Assembly (NCBI GenBank): GCA_911728455.2 | Contig: OU452219.1 | Span: forward strand, 6,632,320-6,696,319 | Source: Marthasterias glacialis | Taxonomy: Eukaryota; Echinodermata; Asteroidea; Forcipulatida; Asteriidae | DNA: 64,000 bases | Direction: 5' to 3' | Part shown: in pieces, positions 24,666 to 36,290 of the stretch | Numbering within the stretch: position 1 is the stretch's first letter | Layout of the letters: the number at the start of each line of letters is the position of its first letter | Translations under genes and position numbers: made by a program | The notes under the pieces: model-generated | What the model was told of the DNA's origin: nothing | Databases searched by the model: none | Seen by the model: only the letters and a program-made list of their open reading frames with translations

Positions 24666-26494
24666 CAAGCCATCCTTTATTTGAACGGAATATATTTAAG
24701 ATACTTTAGTGTGTATGAACAGACACTCAACAGACACTCAAAGTTACATCAATAATGAAGTGAACATCTTAGTTTTGTTGCATTGAAAGCATAGCCATAG
24801 AGCATCGACAGGAATGAGATTACTTACCTGTCTGCATTACTCCACAGACTATCAGCTTTTAACCTAAATCCTACAACTTCACCATGCAACCGAAGCCGCA
24901 CATTTGACCAGCCTGCATAACTATTCACTAGCTTCTTTTTGTGTGGTATATATATAATGTTTAAATAAATAGTTTCACACATCCCCGTACACAATTGTCT
25001 ACTCAGTAAACGGAGGACTTCTTAAAGTCCCCCCCCTTGTTTGAGCTTTGTTAAGTGACGCCCTCTTTGGTTTTGTGCACAGACTTGAACCGAGAAGGTC
25101 CTGGGTCTGTCACACAATTAGATTCCTATTGCTTAAGTCCTTGGTGTCTGAAGGTAAATACACTCACCACATAGCTTGCTTATTTTTGGACTAGCCCGTC
25201 GCTGGGCTACCAAAGAGGCAAGGTTGGCTAGCCTGCCGCTCACTCTTCACTGGTGTTTGAAGGCTGGGAGGGGTAGTGACTTAATCAAGCCCTTCCAACC
25301 AACACAAATATGAAAAAAGGAATGAATTCACGTATGCACATATGCCAAGCCTCAGAAAGTTGTTTGCAATTCGTCTATTGAAAACAGTTACTGACTGTTT
25401 TCGAAGAATTTATTACTTGGTTAGGATAATCGACGAGCAAGAACCAATCTATGATAATAAACTAATTCTCATTGTTCATAGTTCAAGATTTTTATGTAAA
25501 TTTGACGACAAGTTGAACATTTTTAGATTCATTAGTTATGAGCACAGTACAGTGTTTATTTTACACTTCACTGATAACGTACTACCGTTTATTTCTCAGT
25601 TTTTCAAAATTTGAGCAAAACAAATTAAAGAGTACATAAGTGTATGTTCTACTTGAAGACCTCGGGGCTTGACTTATTAATATCCTAATAAGGTATGTCT
25701 TGGACCAATCTTTGTGGACCCCCCCAGCTGTCCAATGTTTGTCTAAATGCCATTCCTCCTGTGGTGACTTCAGGGTTGTAATTTAATGTTTGTTTAGATA
25801 TTAAGAAGATGTTGATTTTTGAGAAGATTAAATGTTCTTTTGAGGCCCTTAGTCATACTTCATCGTCCATTTTATTGCTAGGTTTCATTTTTTCAATATA
25901 TAGGCACATAGCAAGGTGTTCAAAAGTGGAGCGGCCATTTTGTTAGGATCCCTGTGAGCAGTCAGGCGCTGAACATTGTGAGGGGATGACATTAGAATTA
26001 TTATCCATCAACTGCTGCAGTGGTCGGGGAACAAAAATTTGCTTTTTGACGATATTAGTTCTACTTGTTGACGTATGAATACGTGTTGTGTGTAGGTGCA
26101 CGCTGTATAGCATCAAAATTTCACTGTAGGCTTACGAAACAATTGAAATTTTCTCATATTATCTCAGTTTCTTGACAGATTTCATCAGCTTTAATGTACT
26201 TTTAATAAGACTTTAGAAGATCCATTCTCACCACTTCTACTTGGTTTGGGCTATTTTAGTTTTAAATTATCACTATGTCTGAATTCTTGAATCTGCCAAA
26301 CACGAGCAAAATGTGGGGCAGCCATGGTCAGCCATGGTCAGCCAGCCTCCCCCATTGCAACATGCCTGATTCAAGGCAAGTAAGTTCTTCTCTCTGTGAA
26401 ACATATACTATTGAGCCTGATGATTCTGTAATGTTGAATGAACTTGTAAAAGAAAATACACATATTATTAGTCGGAGCTGTTTTTTCCCATTTT

Positions 26495-26690
26495 TTTAAT
26501 TGCAATTCTCCCATCACATGGCCCAAAGGCCACTCGAGGTGTGGGCTACTTTTTGAAGCAATAGAAACCTGCCCCAATGTGCAGAAACAAGACATGGTGA
26601 GATATAAACTAAACGCAAGCCTCTTCACAGCACAGCTAAGGACAGGGAGTTTTGGGGGCGGTTACATGAATCCATTGCGAGACAAACATA
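26495..26690 (-). repeat. Repeat shared with 56220-56400
   Basis: Shares CCAAAGGCCACTCGAG, AACCTGCCCCAATG, CAGAAACAAGACATGG and GCGAGACAAACA with 56220-56400. There the block runs directly into SINE-like sequence, so it may be a SINE body. Confidence 0.6.
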
Positions 26691-26711
26691 ACTACCTGTT
26701 TCCCTGTTTAA

Positions 26712-26872
26712 ACACACAAATTTGCTTAGCACAGAAAATTCTTGATTAACAGAAATAGGTTTACCAGCCAAAGAGCCACATAATTCACATTGTTATGACT
26801 GGTGCACCTCTATTATTTTGCTCAGGAAAATTTCTGCTTAACAGCTTTATAATATTGGGCCCTGCTCGGATA
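26712..26872. repeat. Foldback element (GGGCCCAATTTCATAGAGC family), decayed
   Basis: Contains TTTGCTTAGCACAGAAAA, TTTACCAGCCAAAG and the end CTTAACAGC...ATTGGGCCCTG. Confidence 0.6.
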
Positions 26873-27184
26873 AACACCACAACAAACCAAGCAAGACAAA
26901 CCTACAAATGAAGCATAGAATGTAACACAAATTTAGAAAACACAAAATCAGATTTTGACAAAACTGTTTGGTGCACCTTGATGAATTTGTAAAAAAAACC
27001 AAAAAAAAACAAAAAAATGAATTTGTAAAAATAAAAAATAAATAAATATTGGAATCACAGCTTAATCAATGTAAATATGATGAATCTCTTCAAGAAATGT
27101 GGTTAAAAATAATAAAAACAGGAGGTTTAATGAGGTGCAATAGCTATGTGGCAGCAGACAACCCGACAAACTAGAGAACCCAGG

Positions 27185-27465
27185 CTGGTCGACCAGTGGT
27201 TCACTGCTGTGGTCGACCATTTGGAACCAGCCTCAGGACCTTGGTTTCTTCCCTGGTCCCAGTAACCCTTGTTTCATGCCAACCTGTGTGAGGAACAGAA
27301 TGGAACCAGTGATGCTGTTGCAAAATGGCGGAAAGTCATGGAAGTGTACTAGACTACTAACAAGTCCTTGGAGTGTGTATACGTCACTGCGCATGTGCGA
27401 TGGTAGTCAGTGGTCGACCACGGGTCGACCAAATGTTTACTCTCGAACTTGCACATCCCTAGTTT
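27185..27465. repeat. Putative foldback element with four GGTCGACC sites
   Basis: GGTCGACC occurs at about 27188, 27212, 27413 and 27424. Pairs of sites lie at both ends of a roughly 280-bp segment, and TGGTCGACCATTTGG at left matches the inverse of GGGTCGACCAAATG at right. This arrangement suggests inverted ends. The core encodes nothing recognisable. Confidence 0.5.
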
Positions 27466-28099
27466 CTTTTTAAATTTTAATTTAATGCTGATCCTGCACT
27501 CATACATGTACATACATGTATTTAGCCCTACAATAAGCTCGATACCTCACTCTTGTAATGGAAAGGCAGTGTTCCCTGAGTAAAGGGCACCATTTCATGG
27601 GGCACCAAGGCACTGTCTGGGGGCAGGGAGGCAATTGCCTCCATTGCCTCTGTGACGTATCAAACCTCATAAACAGTCTCTCCTACATATACAGTATTTG
27701 TTTATTTTACAATGTCTATACGTGTGCATTTGTTGTGTACTTGACTGAAAAAGGAAAGTCTACCCTTAAAAGCCGATTGTTTTAAACAAATATCAGACAT
27801 TGAAGTATGTTCAGATGAAATGCATCAGAACGGTTGAATAAATTTGCATAATATTGATTTGACACACATGAATAACCATGACCTGTAACAGCTGGAGGGC
27901 TTGAACATCATTCAATATGAAAAAGAAATCTGGATTGAAACGTTCAGAATTGTACGGGTTATCAACTTTTACAATTTTTTGTGTGTATCAGTTTGTATAC
28001 CTGCTCTTCATATTGAGACCACTACATGCAAACATTCACGAACTAAAGGAGTTAAAATCTGTACTCAAAACAAAATTAAAAAGTACATTGCACGTATAG

Positions 28100-28270
28100 T
28101 AACCATAGCCCTGGTAGGATGCCATTCTCCAGAGACCTACTAGGGCGAATGTGAGCGATGATTTTACACTGTGGTACACATAAAAACTACAGCAGTAATA
28201 GAAAAGGTTTTTTCCCATAGGACTCTGGACAGCCTTGCCTATCACACATTGGTGTCATGGGTAAAAACCT
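28100..28270 (-). mobile_element. Decayed SINE (type 3) fragment
   Basis: The minus strand has CCAATGTGTGATAGGCAAGG and AGAGTCCTATGGGAAAA, matching the tail of type 3 units. The tRNA-like part is not clear. Confidence 0.45.
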
Positions 28271-28757
28271 AAATTAAGAATAGATGTGTTTGCAAATCTG
28301 TGATGTGTTTCTTAGAAAAGCAGAAAAATGGTTTGAAAATGGCTGTTGTAAACTGTGAATTTTTCTGTGAAAAATTATAATGATGTACAGTGCACAACAT
28401 CAGACAGTAACGAGTACTGAGTATTTAGTAATGATAATTGAGTACTGAGTACTTTGTAATGAGTAATGGTTAACGAGTACCTCACACCATCAGGGTGATC
28501 CCCTTGTATTGGAAAGAATCCTTTCTTACCGTATCCCTATTGTTTCCCGCAATTCTTAATTCTTTAAATCTCATGGTATCACTCTATAATGCATTGTGTG
28601 AACCAATCTCTTGCAAATTTATTCCAATGAATTGAAACGTAAATCAGTTCCATCCTGACCAGCTTTAATGCATAATTATTACCCTTGTGTAAAACACAGA
28701 CTCAACTGCAATGAGATGTGATCGTTTGTACCACCTTTGTTTTGGAAGAAATTAGAC

Positions 28758-29009
28758 CAGGGGACTTTTCCAAAACCTTGGCTTAGGCTCTGGCTCTGGC
28801 TTGGGCTCTGGCTTGGGCTCTGGCTTGGGCTCTGGCTTGGGCTCTGGCTTGGGCTCTGGCTTGGGCTCTGGCTTGGGCTCTGGCTTGGGCTCTGGCTTGG
28901 GCTCCGTCATCAACTTCGGAGCAGTGTGCATTTTACAGGGTGCTTCAATATAACCAAACGGAGCCCGAAGCCAACGCCAGAGCCGAAGCGAAGGTTTAGA
29001 AAAAGCCCG
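28758..29009. mobile_element. Foldback element with an expanded 12-bp repeat in one arm
   Basis: Left arm GGGGACTTTTCCAAAACCTT then GGCTTAGGCTCTGGC pairs with right arm GCCAGAGCCGAAGCG, AAGGTTTAGAAAAAGCCCG. The loop side contains CAGTGTGCATTTTACAGGG. The arms are about 45 nt before the repeat is counted. Confidence 0.65.
28779..28903 (+). repeat. 12-bp minisatellite (GGCTCTGGCTTG)n
   Basis: About ten near-perfect copies. The frame reads as LWLG repeats, but there is no sign of a real gene. Because the unit is part of the hairpin arm, the array probably arose by slippage within the element. Confidence 0.9.
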
Positions 29010-29257
29010 TAGCCTTTCAGCACCTCACGCACGCACAGCATGACTTAACGGGATTTCACCATGCAGACATAGACTCTCATAAAATCAACCTCCTCCTTCA
29101 ACTGTTGATGATTTTTGGCATCCATCCCACCGTCTCCTGTCAATGCAAAGCCACAATTTAGTTCATCAGTTGTGAAGTTGTCATGAAAATCTGTCAAGTG
29201 CTTACAAGTGTGTGGTTTGCAGAACTTAATCAGAAACAACGAAGGTCTTCTTCTTCG

Positions 29258-29641
29258 TCATGTGCCTTGACAGAGCCTGATGAAGGCAACCATACGCCTG
29301 AAACCAATCCGATCTCTAGTCCCACGTATGATATCCACCACTGTACTGCCAGTTGCCATTACCATACCCCCCTCCATGAACCTCAATCTTTGACGGTATC
29401 TTGCTCTGGTTCCATCAGTTTGCCCATCAATAGCCAGTCTTTCCAGTCCATCCTTTCTGATAACATGCTCATCAACAAAATTCAGTTGCTGCTTTCTGAT
29501 CATGTCCAATAATTGCACATTTAAAATCTTCTTGATCCATGGTACCTTCAGCATCTGCCTGTAGCGCCACAATTCCATGCCCTCCTGTCTTCTCTGATTA
29601 TTGACACTTATTGTCCAACCTTCACTGGTATACAGCAGCAC
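29258..29641 (-). pseudogene. Non-LTR retrotransposon ORF fragment, C-terminal part
   Basis: A minus-strand frame of 127 codons with SEGWTISVNNQRRQEGMELW, RYRQMLKVPWIKK and LERLAIDGQTDGTRARYRQR follows the C-terminal pattern of a third LINE type (Y-SE-WT----RR-E--E-W-YR-ML---W--K, then I-G---G-R-R-RQR). No stop interrupts it. It is not the same LINE as those at 11-12 kb. Confidence 0.7.
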
Positions 29642-30439
29642 TTACCAGACATAGCAGTTCAGAAATTGTATCTTTATTTATGCATGCTCCTGCCCCCTGC
29701 ATAAATACATAATTTTTTTCATCTTTTTTGGTGGTATTGAACCCTAAACAAAGATCAGTTTGAAAAGCATACTCTGTGTTATTTGTTACAATTCAGCCTG
29801 AAAAGCACATAGTTGCCAAAATTGTGACAACTTAAAGTAGGCGCTAGAAGAGATAAATTACATGCAATGGATATTGAAACAAGTTATTGACTTTTTTCCC
29901 ACCCCCCCCCCCCATTGGGATGGAACCATCATGGTTTCACAGACATGCCACATTATAAATGTACTCCATTATTATTATTATTATTTATTTGTAACTCTCC
30001 TTGTAGTAATTGAATTAGTTTACACTAATTATACTTTAAAAAAATAATTTATAATGGTAGCAGTTAATAGCATTTAACAGAGAAGTTAACAATTAACATA
30101 ACAAAACTATTGATTTTTATGATCAACCTAGTGAACCTTAATAATAGTACATCAGAAATATAACTGTAAACAATCTTTTTTTAGGGATTGGTTGCAGTTG
30201 GCAAAGGGAACTTGGCGATTTAAAAAAAATTCTGAATGCTGTACTGTTTTAACAAAAATCAAAATTTTTGACAATTTGATAGAAGAAAATCAATTTTATC
30301 ATCGCGTACCCTGAACCTTGGTTTGATTTCAGAAAGCATGATAAGGTTGTCCATCTTTTATGGCAGAGCAAAATGTGATGTCACAATACCAATACTAAGG
30401 CATCAGTGTAAACTCAAAGGTTTAGTCTTTGAGATTTAG

Positions 30440-30655
30440 CCCAGTGGGTCCATTGTCATCAAGCAGTTAAGCACAAAGTGTTGCTTAGCCTTGAAATTCA
30501 TTCTTGCTTAGCAGAAAATGGGTCACCGGCAAAAAAACCCAACCCAAAACAAGTAATGTTTGTGACTGGTTCCCTACTGTTTTTTTGCGCTTAATGGAAA
30601 AAAAAGGTGCTAAGCAGCATTTTCTGCTTTACGGAATTGAACTATGGACACATTT
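30440..30655. repeat. Foldback element (GGGCCCAATTTCATAGAGC family), decayed
   Basis: Has TTAAGCACAAAGTGTTGCTTAG, TTGCTTAGCAGAAAATGG and GTGACTGGTTCCCTACTG in family order. Confidence 0.6.
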
Positions 30656-31126
30656 AAATACACTTAGCAGTAAGACCATTTGAAGAAGTTTCATGGCAGA
30701 AGAATCTAGGACAAGTTCAATTGGATTTATCAACTTTTGTCGTCATCAGTCGAGGTGATGACTGCTAAAAGATGGCAAATGCAACGTCCAAGATTCCATC
30801 CTCTTTAAATATAAACTCCCTACCCAAGGCTGTGGATAATTCACATGGCTTAACCACAGGCAATAACCCCAAAATAGCCGCATCAATCTGTGCTGATCTA
30901 AAAAAAAAAAGGTAACTTGACATCTTGGCACTCGATGGATTTTATGACTGTAAGGTTCAACCTTGCTCTATGCTTCAACCCACTACACAGCAGTTACTAG
31001 GCCCCCATGTCATTAAACTGTTTAGCACACAAATCCCTCAGCAAAAAAAACAATCTTTCTAAACAGATCTGTTAACAAAAATAAGCTAAATATTTTGATC
31101 AGCAAGTAAGTTTCCTCATAATGTTT

Positions 31127-31197
31127 TTACAGGTTCTTCCAGCCCCTGGCACCCCCTTGCCCCCCCCCTCCCACTCCGGGTTATGCCACTGCTGCTG
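31127..31197 (-). repeat. G/C-run palindromic repeat, partial copy
   Basis: C-rich tract followed by GGGTTATGCCACTGC, the end motif shared with 18850-19045 and 49009-49181. Confidence 0.5.
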
Positions 31198-31324
31198 GTA
31201 CAAGTATTTGTAACCAGCGCGGATCCAGGTGGTGGGTCCAGGGGGCTGAACCCAACCCTCATCTTGTTTTGACGTGAAAGCAATCTCTTGCCTTTTAAGT
31301 ACTTTTTTTTTTCACCCACTTTGG

Positions 31325-31427
31325 TTCCAATTTCATGTCTTTGCTTACCAAGGAATTCTGCACTTACGGTCCATAGGACTGTGTGCGCAGAATTTCGCAG
31401 TAAGCAGAGCCATGAAAGTGAACCCTG
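31325..31427. repeat. Foldback element, short GCTTACC variant
   Basis: TTTGCTTACCAAGGAATTCTGC and its inverse CAGAATTTCGCAGTAAGCAG flank GGTCCATAGGACTGTG. Same subfamily as 34702-34823. Confidence 0.65.
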
Positions 31428-33239
31428 GTCACAGGTTCAAATCCAGCTCCAGTCAATTTGTCTTTGTTCACCCTCAAATTGAATTCAATTTGCCCAGTCA
31501 GTTTCCCTTGTGCTTTATTACCTGCATAAAATTGGTACATTCAGATGAGTCAGCAAACAATGTCTCCAATAAGGGAAGTCTAAGGTAAGCATGCAATGTA
31601 CTTACACAACCCTTGAGAGCATGCATTTTGCATAATTAAAGTTGTGTGTCAAGACTTGGCGAATTTTGCTGACTCGGTAAACTGTAATTTCAGGTGTTTT
31701 TTTTTAACTTGATTAATATAAAGTACTGTAGCAGCCTTTATTGGGGGGGGGGGGCTAAAAATGACAACGTTAAAGATTCTATGTCTGATTTTTGGCCGAA
31801 TTGACCCATAAATTTAGATTTTAATTTGACATAGCTATTTTTAAGGGGGGGGGAGGCGCATTAAGATGTTTCACAGGTAAGAAGTTGCTGAGCTGTATTA
31901 AAGTAAACCTGGATGATCAATCTACTTTGTAGGATTGATGTGTCATCAACTACATTATTTGTTTTTCTAACTAGTCATCTTTTACTTATTGAAGAAGATG
32001 CTGAAATGGACGATTCATGAACGAGTCTAAAAATCTGCCTTAAGTGCTGTTACTCATCGAGCCTGAAGGAAATGAAGACCATAATGGCTCACATGTGTGC
32101 TGCTTATGTGATTTGATTTGAGAACCTCAAACGACTATTCTTGAGAAAAAATCTATGGAAATTGCTGTGGGACAAAAAAAAGCAACATGTTGTATGAACA
32201 TGAAGGCAGAAGGCAGGCAGTTTGCAGCTGTCACCAGTATACTTGTATGTGAGTGTTGTGTTGTTACACTCTCTTCTTAGGGTCAAAACGTGAGGCTATT
32301 TATAAAAAAAATGCATTTATACCATAGGTCTGTTTAGTTGGTAAGCAGTTTGCAACAGCTAATTCTTTTTTCTCACCATTTTTTTTTATGTTGTACTTTT
32401 TGTGTGGGTTGATCAGGTTTATGTTATGTGTAACAGTACATGACCTCCTTATTAATTTGTCAGTTGTCCTGGATTCAAATACCATTTGGACCTTAAAGAC
32501 GCAGGCTCGTCACCATTATCCAACGGCTAATTCTGTGGCACAACATGATTATGCACCCGTACCTAGTTTACATACAACGCGTGCACCGGTCCAAGGTGAT
32601 CTTTCGTGGCAAGAATTTGATTTTCGCGTGTTGACGAGGGCGTCTTTAATCCCAACTCCCTTGAGCAGTGATTTACTAGGATCCTTCCTCAAAATCCAAC
32701 TCGGCACCCAAACTGTTAGACCCTGATTATGGTGGTATGCCTGATGCCATGTGAAGCATGATCAGTTTACGAGTACACTCCTCAAGTCCAACAGAATCAA
32801 ACAAAATCATGAAGTTGGATTTTGATGGATTGATGATGATAAGGGTTGTTTAATGAGGTTCCCCGTGTGGGATGTCCATTTCTAAATGAAAGTTTTTGAG
32901 AAATCCTTGGTGTAATTTTCATTTCATTTCAAAGGATTACAGTGCTCTTAGAATTTTGATTTCCAGATGTTGATTGTTTTCTTGTAAGGATAACTCTTAT
33001 CTTGTTTTTAAGTGTGACATACATGTACATTGTACTTCCACGGAGAGCCAAGATCACTTTAAAGTTGCCCACAGGAAATGCTTTGAGCTAGTTATTCTTT
33101 GAGGATTTATGTATGAAATGTTTAAATTTCCCTTTCAAGTTAGTCTCAGAGGCCTCTTATAGTTCTGTCACAAGAAATGCCAATTCACATTAAAAAATGA
33201 GGGATTTATGGTAAAATTACACACAAACGTATGCCATCA

Positions 33240-33446
33240 AGGCCCAGTGTTATAGAGGTGCTTAAGCACAACATTTTGCTGAACATTTTCTGCTCAGCAA
33301 AAATGTGCTGGAAACCAGTCACAGACGGTACATGCAGGATGGTACATGTATTGTTGCAGGTTATCTTATTCCAGTAAGCAGAAATGTTTGCTGTGCTTAG
33401 CTACTTTCTGTGCTTAAGCAGCTCTGTGTAATTGGGTCCTGTGCCT
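33240..33446. repeat. Foldback element, cluster copy 1
   Basis: Left GGCCCAGTGTTATAGAGGTG then CTTAAGCACAACATTTTGC; right GTGCTTAAGCAGCTCTGTG, AATTGGGTCC. First of at least three consecutive family members between 33240 and 34020. Confidence 0.75.
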
Positions 33447-33536
33447 TACAGGGCGCCATAAGCACATAATTCAGTGGTAAGTAGCAGTATGAAATTGGGC
33501 CCATATGGGTGTATTTGATTTAATAACTTACCATCA

Positions 33537-33730
33537 GTGCCCAATTTCATAGAGCTGCTTAAGCACAAAAAGTAGCTTAACACAACAATATTATGTTTAC
33601 CAGCACAAGGTTACCTGCCAAAATACCATCTCACACGTACCATCTGTAACTGGTATCCTGCATATATTTGCATAGCAGAAACATTTTAAGCCCTAATTTC
33701 TGCTTAAGTAGCTCTATGAAATTGGGCCCT
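33537..33730. repeat. Foldback element, cluster copy 2 (best preserved ends)
   Basis: Left GCCCAATTTCATAGAGCTGC then TTAAGCACAAAAAG; right TTCTGCTTAAGTAGCTCTATG, AAATTGGGCCC. The interior has GTTACCTGCCAAAATACCAT and ACTGGTATCCTG, themselves partly complementary. About 190 bp. Confidence 0.85.
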
Positions 33731-33731
33731 G

Positions 33732-34020
33732 GACCCAATTTCATAGAGCTGTTTACCGGTAATCAAATTTCTGTGCTTACTATAGCAAAAAAGCATGCAT
33801 AAGCAAAAGTGTATTTCATAAAGGATTGAGAAGATTTGGCAGCGGTGTGTGCGAGTTCACAATGGATTTGCATTGTTGCGTCACTCATCTGCTTACAAGA
33901 ACCTCTGGAAAGCTAGCATGGCCGTTGCCATGTCAGTAGTGTTTATGAAATACAAATTCTGCTAATGGCCGCTCCGTAAGCAGAAAACATCTGCTTACAG
34001 GCTTTATGCAATTGGACCCA
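33732..34020. repeat. Nested or composite foldback element, cluster copy 3
   Basis: Ends ACCCAATTTCATAGAGCTG and TTTATGCAATTGGACCC. An inner pair TATTTCATAAAGG / GTTTATGAAATACA suggests a second foldback element inside the first. Confidence 0.65.
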
Positions 34021-34701
34021 AGTTAGATACCCCGTATGCTAATGCACTTGTGTTGAGTGATGGTGTATAATTGCGTACTCTCTACTTACAAGTTGATATG
34101 CACTTTGATTTTCTCTGTTTGACAGATTAATCACATGTTATTAGTCATGCCTTGAAGACAAAGTACAGCACTGCACTGATTTTATTTTACTATTTCCTTT
34201 TTTTTCCGGGGGGGGGGGGGGGATGGTGAATTAATTCCCACACTGCTAGTTTTCAATCAACACCCTCATTGCCTGTGGAAATTTCATCAAATTTGGTCAA
34301 CAATTTTGGTTTAACTGTGGAAATTTTATCAAAATTTGTCACATTTAAGTGGGGTATAAACACAAAACACCCCCCAACAAAAAAAACACACCCAAAAACG
34401 TTGTTATGTGTTTGACAGCGATTTTGTGCACATGTATGTGGTCATTTTGGGCTTCTTGATTACAGCAGTTGAACTAAGCAACAGTGGTTTCGTTTGAGAC
34501 TTTAAATGCCATCTCCTCAACTTCGATTGCACATTTGAGACTTAAACATTTCTCTGGAGGATCAGTACTGGTATGAATTTTATAATCAGTGATTTTGCAG
34601 ATCCAAGCTGATAATTGTTTTACTTTTATAATTCCTAATTGTGTACCTTGTCATTAATTGGAGGTTTTTTATGAACATTGTTATATCTCGTCATTTAACC
34701 A

Positions 34702-34823
34702 GGGCCCAATTTCATGGCTCTGCTTACCGCGGAAGTCTGCGCTTATGGCCCATAGATTTGTGTACTTTACAGGGTACCATAAGTGCAGAATTCCACGGTA
34801 AGCAGAGCCATAAAATTGGGCCC
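34702..34823. mobile_element. Near-perfect hairpin element, 122 bp
   Basis: GGGCCCAATTTCATGGCTCT then GCTTACCG at left is mirrored by CGGTAAGCAGAGCCAT and AAAATTGGGCCC at right. Pairing can continue inward (GCGCTTATGG with CCATAAGTGC), leaving a loop of about 30 nt. Confidence 0.85.
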
Positions 34824-34907
34824 AGTTGGCGCCGGATGTCATGTATACACAAAAATATTGTCAGAGCCAGCAAACGGGCAATGTGAGACATAGAGAAGCT
34901 TCCCCCA

Positions 34908-35225
34908 TCGTTCATTCATTGTATTTCAGCTCAATGGAGGTAAATCTGAGCAGACTGAGTTTCCAGCCTTTGTTCCAGATATAGTACCAATCATAAGGTT
35001 TTGCGATTCACGATGCATGACTTTGACATTTTCTTTATAGAGAAACCAAAAATGTTTGTGCTTCAAAAAGAATCTTTGTTTTTTGGCTTTGTAAAGTCCA
35101 GGTTTCTTTGTGCCAGCGGTACTCTCAAAGAAAAATGATTCCAGCAATTCCGAGATAATAATCCCGTCAGGCTGGACAGGAAAACAAATTGAAGATTCCC
35201 GGTGGGAACTGGTGAAAAAGTACCG
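34908..35225. repeat. Dispersed repeat shared with 43036-43335
   Basis: Common blocks in the same order: TTCATTGTATTT, CTCAATGGAGGTAA, TTTGACATTTTCT, GCGGTAC, CTCAAAGAAAAATGATTCC, GCAATTCCG and AACTGGT. A third partial copy of the end (TTTCCCGGTGGCAACTGGTT) is near 61621. Confidence 0.65.
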
Positions 35226-36119
35226 TGTTTTTTATGAATAACAATATGGTAGCTATAAAAATCATAATCAAAAGTATTTGTTGTAATTACGATGAAAATA
35301 CCTATTCAAAATTGGAGGTGAAGCAACTGATGCATGCGGTCCATAATTCAATAGTGGTCAATACATTAAGAACCATATGGTTTGACAATTTTTGTCTGTG
35401 CACATTAAATTTTTTTTTTTTTTTATAGAATTGCATACCTCATAGAGGATTGTATTTACATTGTGTATTTTGTATGTACATGTACACGTACACAAAATCG
35501 ACAAGCACTTAAACATTGCAGGGTTGCATTCTACATCCTGTTGCCATAGACACAGGGAACACTCACTGATATTAAATTTGTGATTCAAGACGTCAACTAA
35601 AAACTCCAGAAGAAAGAAAAATTACACCCCCTTAAAAGAAGGTATTTACAAAAAATGATCACACCAACGGATAAAAAAAGAAGATTGTTTTGTTCATGTG
35701 AACGAAACATCGTCAATACATAACTGTGCATTGAGTCATTTATGTAGCACTAGATAGACTATCGGCATAACCTTTAATGGAATTCCTGCCAGCTGGCATC
35801 AAATGTAGCTGACACAAGTTTGACCTTTCGGTTTAGCAGACCCAGTAATCCCGCTAAACACCTCCGCAGAGTATTTGCTCAGATGAACCCAGCCTGGTCA
35901 CGGTACAGGGAGAAATGTCTCCATTCAGAGGATAGGAAATGTAGTAGTGTTGTAAAGTCAGATTATTAAACGGTTATCCTTGGTTATCCTTGGTATGAGT
36001 GTACTGTAATATGAGTAGACCTGCTGATGCATGGCCTCACATGTGTAGTTACATGATGGTCGTTGGCTTGGCCATACGGCACTCTGCCCAGCAGAATCAA
36101 GAAGCTGCTGGGCTGCCTC

Positions 36120-36290
36120 AGCACAAAAAGTAGCTAAGCATGCATGAATTTTGCTTACCAGAATAAGGTTACCAGCCAAAATGCCATTCTACATGCACTG
36201 TCTATGACTGGTTCCCTACAATAATTTGCTAAGCATGAAATTATTAAGCGCGTGCGTAATTTGCGGGAAATAGTTCCTGAACTGGGCTGT
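36120..36290. repeat. Foldback element, decayed
   Basis: CAGCACAAAAAGTAGCTAAG, GGTTACCAGCCAAAATGCCA and GACTGGTTCCCTACA in family order. Confidence 0.65.

Noticed and set aside
25342-25614. 90-codon ORF in intron 2
   Set aside because: Starts plausibly but matches no family I recognise, has no codon bias evident and no neighbouring exons.
27276-27473. ORF in intron 2 as an extra RyR exon or nested gene
   Set aside because: Lies within the putative GGTCGACC foldback unit and shows no RyR-like or other recognisable residues.
28737-29012. Open frame with LWLG repeats, possible membrane or repeat protein
   Set aside because: The frame is created by a 12-bp minisatellite inside a hairpin element; the opposite arm gives unrelated residues.
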